From: Liopterus haemorrhoidalis
Taxonomy: Eukaryota; Arthropoda; Insecta; Coleoptera; Dytiscidae
Reading direction: 5' to 3'
Length of the DNA stretch: 64,000 bases
NCBI GenBank assembly: GCA_963971575.1
Contig: OZ020611.1
Coordinates: forward strand, 228,710,260-228,774,259
The notes below the pieces were generated by a model. It was not told where the DNA came from and did no database searches. It was given only the letters and a program-made list of their open reading frames with translations. Each line of letters begins with the position of its first letter. The first letter of the stretch is position 1. Made by a program: the position numbers and the translations under genes. Positions 37,388 through 47,805 of this stretch are shown piece by piece.

Positions 37388-37416
37388 CTAGCTGGAGTAC
37401 ACGTACTTCGTACGGT
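37388..37416 (-). mobile_element. Helitron-like 3' end, minus strand
   Basis: The minus strand reads ACCGTACGAAGTACG then CTCCAGCTAG, the same family as at 5852. A possible matching 5' end (TCTATATTAATAAAATTG) is on the minus strand near 39840, which would make a 2.45-kb element containing the large-TIR insert. The link is inference. Confidence 0.45.
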
Positions 37417-37530
37417 TTTTGTAATGCATATTTTGCTGTAACGTAAATGAAGAGATATTTAAACTTGAAGTAGAACACAATATAATCGTTTCTATCCATT
37501 GAACAAAAAAGATTTGTCTTTTTATTATTC

Positions 37531-38893
37531 AGAGTGTTTGTTTGAAACGCCGCACCTCGAATAACTCCTTTATTTTAAAAGATTCAAAAAATTCTTCAAA
37601 AGAAAAACTAGACAAAAGGGCCCCCTTATGGACTATAATAAGAATTCTGCATCACTTCCGGTTTCAGCGGAAATTGTTTCAACTTTTTATCTAGCATAGG
37701 GAATCGGTACTTTATTTATTATTTATTTTTTTTCTTGAAAGTACATTAAATCAGCTTTATAAAGATATCAAAATATCATACTTTAATTTTAACCATTTCA
37801 GAATGGCGACCATTTATTTACAAAATAATAAATAACATAAAAATCATAAAAACTAAATTATAAAAAGATATAACGTTATGTAACTAGGAAAAACAATAAA
37901 ACAAAATATGACTAAAGTTAGTAATAAACTAAGGAAAATTTACAAATGTTCAATATGACCGCCGTTGTTATCCACACATTTTCGCATTCGTAATAAAACA
38001 CTTCTATTACATTTAGAACTGTATACTCTTGAATTTCCCTGATGGCTGTTCTTAATATATGTTTAAAATCTTCTAACCTTTACAAAACCGTAGTAATGTT
38101 TTTGGCGCCCTTGGCAAATAAAGTATATTGATTAAACAAAAGAAAAAAGGTACTCATTCGCCAAATCAAAGTGATGAGCAAAAAAAAGGTCCTCATTCGC
38201 CGAATCAAAGTGATGAGCAAAAAAACGGGTCCTCACCCCCCAAATCCAAGTGATGAGCAAAAAAATAGGTCCTCAACTCTCCGCTTTTAATGAACAAATA
38301 TACACAATAGCGCCCCTGGTAAGTGCCCCGATGCCAACCCATTCCTACGGCTCTGAACATTTACCTTCAGGATACCTTTCTTGGCAGAGTTGCTGAGAAT
38401 TTATTTGACATTTCCCGAATATCAGAACCATATATGTCATTTCTTCATTTGAATAACGTACGTAAGCCATAATTACAAACGATTTGTTATGTTATCACCT
38501 TTAATATCAAACTCCGTACTAACAGGAAAGAAAATTTGCAGGACTTATTTGGTTTTTATATGTAACAAAATCATTTCAAGCTTGCTATGTTTAACTTTGT
38601 ACGATTTATGTTATTTATTATTTTGTAAATAAATGGTCGCCATTTTGAAATGGTTAAAATTAAAGTATGATATTTTGACATCCTTGTAAAGCTGATAAAT
38701 TTAAGTACCGATTCCCTATGCTAGATAAAAAGTTGAAACAATTTCCGTTTAAACCGGAAGTGATGCAGAATTCTTATTATAGTCCTTAAGTGGGCCCTTT
38801 TGTCTAGTTTAACTTTTTTTCTGAAGAATTTTTTCTCTCTTAAAATACAGGAGTTATTCGAGGTACGGCGTTTCAAACAAACACCCTGTATAC
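37531..38893. mobile_element. Large-TIR element downstream of IDGF (about 1.36 kb)
   Basis: Long inverted arms (about 37531-37840 and 38610-38893) start CAGAGTGTTTGTTTGAAACG and CAGGGTGTTTGTTTGAAACG. They share AGGGAATCGGTACTT and ATGGCGACCATTTATTT (reading inward). No transposase was seen; the open frames at both ends are arm translations. Confidence 0.8.
38140..38285. repeat. 39-41-bp minisatellite inside the large-TIR element
   Basis: Four copies of a unit with GTGATGAGCAAAAAAA and GGTCCTCA, related to the array in the hAT-like MITE at 7347. Confidence 0.88.
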
Positions 38894-39945
38894 ATTTTTC
38901 TATTAATGACAATAATAAGGGAGATAGAAGATTTTTAATAAACAGTTTTAACAACTCTTTTGCATATATTTTTGATGTTAAGTATATAATAAGTAAGATA
39001 CTTCGTTTATAGGTAGTTCTCCTCATAGCTCCCTAAAAAATATCTTATTAAAAGATGCATTAAAGAGCTACATTAAACAGAGAAGGAATAGTTTCTTTTC
39101 TCATTTATTTTTGGTCATCATGTCTAAATACGTGAAAATATTGTCACATAGGTAATCCTAGGTCAGGATTACGACATCTAGACATTGTGAAGGTCAGCTG
39201 TCTGATTAAAAACTATTCGTCAGCGTCTGATGTATGTGGCCTGATTACGAAAATGCAGACATCGCATTTTCATAATGAGGAAATATTTGTCACGACGAAT
39301 GAATATTGGAACCGGGTTAATTTTCGTTACAAAAAGGCTGGAAGTCACAAAATATGAAAGCAGTGGAACATAGCCAACTCCGCTGCACGTATTAGTCCAC
39401 AAGGTGACGACCAAGACACTGACGCCAGATTCTTGTAACGAGGGTGAAGCCAAGCAAGCAGTCACCATGTGAGTGGAAGAAGACTTCTCCAGGCTCCTCG
39501 ACTCCCGGATGGGTAGCCCCCGCCTCGGAGATAGGTCCAAGCCGATCCTGGCCAACACGGGGTGAACCGAAGACTTCCGCAACTCCATGGACCAATTCAA
39601 ACATATATTGTAAATGTGATATACATATTTAATAAATTTGTTATGTTGAAACCAGGAGTTGTGTCTCAATCAAACCACCCACGTGACAATATGTTGAGCG
39701 GTTTTAGCCTGGATCTCGGATAGGCAGACAAAAATTGCTTTTTGCGGATATTGTCTTAAAATCATCTGAAACGTGTAGAAACCAAATATGAGGCCGAAAA
39801 TTTTAAAAACAGATATAGCCTTCAATTTTATTAATATAGATGATAGATAAGAAGTAAGTAGTAGTATTAGTTTATTAAGATAGTTAAAAAAAGGGGGCAA
39901 GTTTACATTTCATCAGCTCTGAGTCTTTTTGTGGGCTGTCTTTTT

Positions 39946-41120
39946 AGGGTTTTGTAGATATGACCACCAAAAAACCCTTATAACGTCACTCATGTGTCTG
40001 TCTGTACGGTAGAAATTGTAGCCAAACGGCTGAACATAGAAAGTTGAAATTTGGAATACTTGTACAACTTTTTGACCCACATATAGGAAAACTATAGAGA
40101 TCAAAAAAAAAAAAAAAAAACAGCGCGGGATAAATATAAACAAATATGTATTTGATAAAAAAATAAATATTTTTTAAAATTTTGATTGGCATACCAAATG
40201 AAACATCTCAATGCGTAGATCAACAAACAAATTTTTGAAAAATCATTTTTTTTATTGGTTTTTTTGCCAAAAATGTGTAAAAAAACTTTTGTCCCCCACC
40301 CTATCTCCAAAAAGGATTGGTCTAAAAATCTAAAAAAAAAAACTCCGTAATGAACATGGAAGCGAAATAGTTCAACAGGAATTTTTGATCAGATATTTTT
40401 CGAAAAGCGTCGCTTTTTTGTGTCGTTGATAATAAAAAAAAAATTTAAAAATTTATTATGTGGCATCAAAAGAAATCTCTTAAGACGTAGATTACGGAAA
40501 GATAGATAGTTTTTTTAAATTCGTTTCTTTTAACACGAATTTAGCTAAAAATGTGCAAAAGTTCTTCAAAAGTCCCGCACCCTTTTCCAAAAAATGGTTC
40601 TGAAAAAATTATGGGTAATGTATATTGATCTGAGCAGGAAACGTATGAGAAGAATTTTTGATCAGATTATGTTTTTAAAAAATATGGCAGTTTTTGTTTT
40701 TGAAAAAAATTAATTATTTTCTTAATTCATGGCTAATAATGTTATGGATTTTTTTGTATATATAACTAAGATAGTGTGTGTATTTTTTTACAATTAAAAT
40801 CATTTTTTTAATAACTGAGTTACTCACACCACACCACACTACACTCTACACTGTAAAATATTTCTTATTAATCTAATGAAGACTTGAATATGAAGCAAAT
40901 GCAGAAAAAACCCTGGGATATATGCCAAATTATTTAAAATTTGTTTAAAAAAATTAAATGGAAGCTCTTAGTTCTCAAATAACGAATATAAGTGATTATC
41001 AAAAAAACTGTTGATTTTGATGTGATAAATATACCTAGACATCCAGAATTATGTTGGCTTCTTACACCTATTAAATACCTGCAAAATCCTGAAATGTGTG
41101 AAAATTCACACTTTACTTCA
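39946..41120 (+). mobile_element. Family-4 repeat between the two genes
   Basis: Starts AGGGTTTTGTAGATAT and ends ATACCTGCAAAATCCT (41076-41091) plus the conserved GAAATGTGTGAAAATTCACA. It has inverted 16-bp ends and no transposase. Blocks such as CAACAGGAATTTTTGATCAG recur in all copies. Confidence 0.75.
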
Positions 41121-41207
41121 ATTTTTTTTAAATTCGTACATTACCTGAAATATGGGTAGATTAAAGCGGAATAAAAAAGATAAAATTCTCGTTTACAAAA
41201 AATACAG

Positions 41208-41213
41208 TTTATT
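41208..41213 (-). terminator. Candidate poly(A) signal of EXOSC10
   Basis: AATAAA on the minus strand about 555 nt past the stop codon. The sequence 41214-41765 resembles none of the repeats catalogued here, which fits a 3' UTR. Cleavage would be near 41190. Other weaker signals are possible. Confidence 0.45.
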
Positions 41214-41765
41214 ATATTTTGTAATTACAACACTGAGGACATCATAATATAGCTACTCATAAAAATATGAGTTACAGTTTGTAAAACCGAATTTTATCCA
41301 AACAAAACTCCTTATACACTTATCCAGTTAAATCAACACTGTACAATTCTGTAAACAGTAGTCTCCAAACGTTTTATATTACGTACTTCTAAACCAGAAA
41401 AAATAAACCACCAATATATGGATCATACCTTCTCTATTTGGATGGATCTCTTCCTTTAGGAAGCTCAACAGTGAATATATGTAGATTCAAAAAGAAACTA
41501 TAACTAGATATATTTTCTTCCCCCCCCCCCTCGCTCCTCAAGTATCAACGCACGTACCCAATGGAGCATCTGTACCCTACTTTGGAGACCACTGCTGTAA
41601 ACTATAGTTTAATGATATTAATTTAGCTGGATTGTGTATATTAACAGTTCTTCCTTTCTTTATATTTTTGAGTTCGTTAAATTTTGGTTTGTCGTATGTA
41701 CAATTATAATATCACAACAAATAAATCATTAATATACATAATCTGTTGAACATTTATCGTATACC

Positions 41766-41864
41766 TTACCTATTCTTACCTCGGGGAGGATTTTTATTCA
41801 TTCCGAAAAATGAACTCCTGTTGTTTCCTTGACCAATACCTCTACCTCGTACTTTACTTTTGTT
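41766..41864 (-). CDS. Rrp6: EXOSC10 last coding exon
   Basis: The acceptor is TCTTTTTCAG|AAC, followed by 32 codons and TAA at 41766-41768. Encodes [20 protein letters not shown] then [12 protein letters not shown], a short basic Gly/Arg/Asn tail matching the composition of the preceding exon. Phase 0 fits the donor at 54806. The intron between them is 12.9 kb because it holds an LTR retrotransposon. Confidence 0.8.
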   Translation of the reverse strand, partial: NKSKVRGRGIGQGNNRSSFFGMNKNPPRGKNR

Positions 41865-42504
41865 CTGAAAAAGATAATTGAATTAGTTCACATTCTCAAG
41901 TATTGCTGAATTTTTATAGGAAGCATATGATGTCATGAATAGAGACTTCTATTATGTTTACATAATATGTATATATATGTCATTTCTTTGGTTTAAGAGG
42001 ATCCTATACTCAGTCCGCGCGGCACGTAAAACACATGTTAGGGCTTGACGGATTTTACCTACTGTAATGGTACAGCCACTGGTACCCCATTTAATTTTTA
42101 TTTTTCATTTTTATCATTTATTACGCATTCCAAAATAGTAAAAGAAACAGGTTATCTTAAGTGTGTTTCTTATACCTCTAGTTACCGCTAGTACCTTCGA
42201 CCAGATGTGCGGTATTTCAGGGTGTCGGATTTCTCAAAAGGGATACACACAAAAACTATATAAGTAGGCGTCATAAAACGTTGACCACAACTGTCGACAT
42301 TTCGCGTCTGTTCACCGATTGATATATTGGTTATTTTTAAATATGTCTAGTGTTTAACATAAAATTCTAAGAAACCATTTTTTGTGAGGGTTACAACCCA
42401 AATGTGTCAAATAGTCATTAATAGGTCTGTGTTGAAAGAAATTAGTAACCATTTTATGTGTCTGGATTTTGTAAATGTTTTTATGTACAATTCTATGAGA
42501 ACTG

Positions 42505-42592
<88 letters not shown>

Positions 42593-45500
42593 GAAGACAA
42601 GTTCTTTGTCTAGAGTTTGGGGTATATAATCTTGGAGTTTGAGAACAGAAGGGGGCAGTTGGTTTCAGATACTAGCTGCTGGTAGGTCACTATATCGATT
42701 ATTTTTGCTCTGCGCCTACGGCTAACTCATAGGGCAGTGTGGAACCGTGGTTCGCCCATGTTCGGCACGCTATGTGTTAGACGTCCAGGTATCCGCGCAC
42801 TTCATGTAATATTAACGTTTTCTCGCCTACGGCTAACTCATAGGGCAGTGTGGAACCGTGGTTCGCCCATGTTCGGCACGCTATGTGTTAGACGTCCAGG
42901 TATCCGCGCACTCCGTGTAATATTTACGTTTTTCTCGCCTACGGCTAACTCATAGGGCAGTGTGGAACCGTGGTTCGCCCATGTTCGGCACGCTATGTGT
43001 TAGACGTCCAGGTATCCGCGCACTCCGTGTAATATTAACGTTTTTCTCGCCTACGGCTAACTCATAGGGCAGTGTGGAACCGTGGTTCGCCCATGTTCGG
43101 CACGCTATGTGTTAGACGTCCAGGTATCTGCACACTCCGTGTAATATTAACGTATTTCTCGAATACGGCTAACTCATAGGGCAGTGTGGAACCGTGGTTC
43201 GCCCATGTTCGGCACGCTATGTGTTAGACGTCCAGGTATCCGCGCACTCCGTGTAATATTTACGTTTTTCTCGCCTACGGCTAACTCATAGGGCAGTGTG
43301 GAACCGTGGTTCGCCCATGTTCGGCACGCTATGTGTTAGACGTCCAGGTATCCGCGCACTCCGTGTAATATTAACGTTTTTCTCGCCTACGGCTAACTCA
43401 TAGGGCAGTGTGGAACCGTGGTTCGCCCATGTTCGGCACGCTATGTGTTAGACGTCCAGGTATCCGCGCACTCCGTGTAATATTTACGTTTTTCTCGCCT
43501 ACGGCTAACTCATAGGGCAGTGTGGAACCGTGGTTCGCCCATGTTCGGCACGCTATGTGTTAGACGTCCAGGTATCCGCGCACTCCGTGTAATATTAACG
43601 TTTTTCTCGCCTACGGCTAACTCATAGGGCAGTGTGGAACCGTGGTTCGCCCATGTTCGGCACGCTATGTGTTAGACGTCCAGGTATCTGCACACTCCGT
43701 GTAATATTAACGTATTTCTCGAATACGGCTAACTCATAGGGCAGTGTGGAACCGTGGTTCGCCCATGTTCGGCACGCTATGTGTTAGACGTCCAGGTATC
43801 CGCGCACTCCGTGTAATATTAACGTTTTTCTCGCATACGGCTAACTCATAGGGCAGTGTGGAACCGTGGTTCGCCCATGTTCGGCACGCTATGTGTTAGA
43901 CGTCCAGGTATCTGCACACTCCGTGTAATATTAACGTATTTCTCGAATACGGCTAACTCATAGGGCAGTGTGGAACCGTGGTTCGCCCATGTTCGGCACG
44001 CTATGTGTTAGACGTCCAGGTATCCGCGCACTCCGTGTAATATTAACGTTTTTCTCGCCTACGGCTAACTCATAGGGCAGTGTGGAACCGTGGTTCGCCC
44101 ATGTTCGGCACGCTATGTGTTAGACGTCCAGGTATCCGCGCACTCCGTGTAATATTAACGTTTTTCTCGCCTACGGCTAACTCATAGGGCAGTGTGGAAC
44201 CGTGGTTCGCCCATGTTCGGCACGCTATGTGTTAGACGTCCAGGTATCTGCACACTTCGTGTAATATTAACGTATTTCTCGAATACGGCTAACTCATAGG
44301 GCAGTGTGGAACCGTGGTACGCCCATGTTCGGCACGCTATGTGTTAGACGTTCACGTATCCCCGCACTCCGTATCATATTTACGTTTCTCGAATACGGCT
44401 AACTCATAGGGCAGTGTGGAACCGTGGTTCGCCCATGTTCGGCACGCTATGTGTTAGACGTCCAGGTATCCGCGCACTCCGTGTAATATTAACGTTTTTC
44501 TCGCATACGGCTAACTCATAGGGCAGTGTGGAACCGTGGTTCGCCCATGTTCGGCACGCTATGTGTTAGACGTCCAGGTATCTGCACACTCCGTGTAATA
44601 TTAACGTATTTCTCGAATACGGCTAACTCATAGGGCAGTGTGGAACCGTGGTTCGCCCATGTTCGGCACGCTATGTGTTAGACGTCCAGGTATCCGCGCA
44701 CTCCGTGTAATATTAACGTTTTTCTCGCCTACGGCTAACTCATAGGGCAGTGTGGAACCGTGGTTCGCCCATGTTCGGCACGCTATGTGTTAGACGTCCA
44801 GGTATCCGCGCACTCCGTGTAATATTAACGTTTTTCTCGCCTACGGCTAACTCATAGGGCAGTGTGGAACCGTGGTTCGCCCATGTTCGGCACGCTATGT
44901 GTTAGACGTCCAGGTATCTGCACACTTCGTGTAATATTAACGTATTTCTCGAATACGGCTAACTCATAGGGCAGTGTGGAACCGTGGTACGCCCATGTTC
45001 GGCACGCTATGTGTTAGACGTTCACGTATCCCCGCACTCCGTATCATATTTACGTTTCTCGTCTACGGCTAACTCATAGGACAGTGTGGAACCGTGGTAT
45101 GCCCATGTTCGGCACGCTATGGGGGAGGACGACTGGTAATACTGGCCCTGCGCCTCACAACCGTAGGGGTCCGCGGCGCCTGACCGGTTCTCTATGGTTC
45201 ACAACCGTAGAAACCGATACACACACCGAAGGGTTGACAGACCCAACAAAACTGTATTTGCGGGTAGCAGACCCGTCCGTCGAAACAACACCGAATACAC
45301 CGTCTTGCACAGAAAGCAGCGGTTAGGTGATCAAACTATATCTACACGAGTAATAAACCCGTGTTGGATAAAACAGCCACTCATTATTGATTGCAAATAA
45401 TTAGGTATAAGATCCTAGTCAACGCTAGTGATCTTAACAATGGTATGACATGATATGGACCGCATGCTTAGTTTGGAAGTGTAGATTTGATAGTAATATT

Positions 45501-47730
45501 TGGGTAGAAACTTACGTTATCACTATAAATGTGTTAATCTGAATTTACCTTCCAGCCATCACAATCAGACGCATTAATAACCATGTTTGTACTATTTCTG
45601 AATGACTAGACCGTTAATAAACTATTTGATTTGAATGTGTCCCGGCGTTTCTTTGTAGACATAGCTTCCCGCTCCAAGAACGAACCGACTTCATAATCCT
45701 AAAAAAACACAACGTAGGGCAAGACGAGTAAAATGGCCAGTACATAAATTCCCCAACCGTCACAGTGGTGCCGTGACCAGGATCCTTGGAGTTCTAAGCA
45801 GGATAGCTATGTCTAAGGAACATGTCAAAATTGATAGAAAAGCGAGAAGAAATACACCATTGCACAAGGACAGTATTATTTAAAATAACATCTCAAGAAT
45901 GAGAAGTAAAGGTGAGAATATTTAGTAATACATTTGTTTTATTTTAGTTACATCTTAGTAAGATGAAAACTAACGCCAAGAGACAAATTGGAACCTAAGA
46001 ATAACCATGGATCTGGGGGAGAGGCAGCAACTCTATTTTATGCTGAAGGAGACGTGAAAACATTGTTTCTGTTGATATGGGCGACTTGAGGAGAAATGCG
46101 GGATACCGAGCTATTGCAGCCAGAATACAGCGGCGTATCAGAGAATTATGATGCGGGGGAGAGTTCCTCCCATCTACACTATCTTCCGGACTGGCCGGAA
46201 TAGAATAATCATGGAAAATTCCTCTCCAACTATTGTTATCTACAAACAGATATATACGAGTGAGAAATAATTAAAGAAGAAGAAGAAGAAGGTTAGTAAC
46301 AGTTTATTACCAGCGGTTACTCAGGTTTAGGTCTGAATTAAGTAAGATCTTCACAATAACTGGGCTACCGACGTAATAATTTAAGCTGTTATACCTACGA
46401 CGACGAACTAAATATTACCTATGATATACAAAGTTAAAACCCGCAAAGAGACAACACTACAAGCTACCTGGACTCTACTAGCCATACATGTCAGGAGCAA
46501 AGCTAAGCTGAGATATTGAAAAGGAGAGACTTCAAATTACATGGACATATAAAGTCACGACAGCTTACTGGAGAAGCTGCCGTTCAGCCAGCTAATACCG
46601 CTAGAGAGTAAGGAATTGTCAAACAAGTGCATGGCAATCCACTGATACCGCTGGTCGGAGACCATCGACGCCTTCGTCAGACAGCTGTGTCCCCAGCTCA
46701 CGCCATTAGAGACAAACATGACTCTGAAGTAGCCAGTAATGAGTACAATAAGGTAGTGTATAGTTCGAGAATTTTGAAAAACACCACGCAACCCTGGAAG
46801 GAAGCAAAGCTACAGCATCTCGCACCAGGACTCATCGGCCGGGGGGAGCCCACCTCCGCCTATGATGATGCCGTCAACTCCGTATCTTCAGGCCCACAAC
46901 CAACAAGGATATTAATTCGGATAAAATATTTTGATATTCTATCTATGTAATTCTTGTTATGTACAAGTATATTAATTGGTGAGCATTTTTTTGAATTTGT
47001 TACAAAAAATTTCGGTTTTGTGCACTTGCGGAATTACCAGAAAGAGATTTAATAACTTTATGTTGCAAAATGGGATAGTCAAAATTATAATAATAATAAT
47101 TTATTAATTTGACTAGGAAAAATTAACTATATTTGAAACCACAGTATTTTAGTTGTTCGTTTGTGGCGTTCGTATTTGGAAATTTCTCTATTAATTTACT
47201 TCTTTGTGCTAGATCGAATACATTTACGGGGAAAGGGATGTTGCGAATTGTTCCTAATTCTGTCGACACAATTCGCAAGGGGGAGACTGTAATGGTACAG
47301 CCACTGGTACCCCATTTAATTTTTATTTTTCATTTTTATCATTTATTACGCATTCCAAAATAGTAAAAGAAACAGGTTATCTTAAGTGTGTTTCTTATAC
47401 CTCTAGTTACCGCTAGTACCTTCGACCAGATGTGCGGTATTTCAGGGTGTCGGATTTCTCAAAAGGGATACACACAAAAACTATATAAGTAGGCGTCATA
47501 AAACGTTGACCACAACTGTCGACATTTTGCGTCTGTTCACCGATTGATATATTGGTTATTTTTAAATATGTCTAGTGTTTAACATAAAATTCTAAGAAAC
47601 CATTTTTTGTGAGGGTTACAACCCAAATGTGTCAAATAGTCATTAATAGGTCTGTGTTGAAAGAAATTAGTAACCATTTTATGTGTCTGGATTTTGTAAA
47701 TGTTTTTATGTACAATTCTATGAGAACTGG

Positions 47731-47805
<75 letters not shown>

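Larger units (their letters stand above)
42063..45764 (+). repeat. 5' LTR, 3702 bp
   Basis: Unusually long. Order: unique leader with TATATAAG at 42257-42264 (about 195 bp in), a GA microsatellite (42504-42594), 22 units of a 112-bp repeat (about 42710-45115), then a unique 650-bp 3' part with AATAAA at 45352-45357 and 45616-45621. If these are the promoter and poly(A) sites, the array lies in the R region and is transcribed. Confidence 0.92.

Noticed and set aside
42384..42629. Frame with a long Arg-Glu repeat
   Set aside because: Translation of the GA microsatellite.
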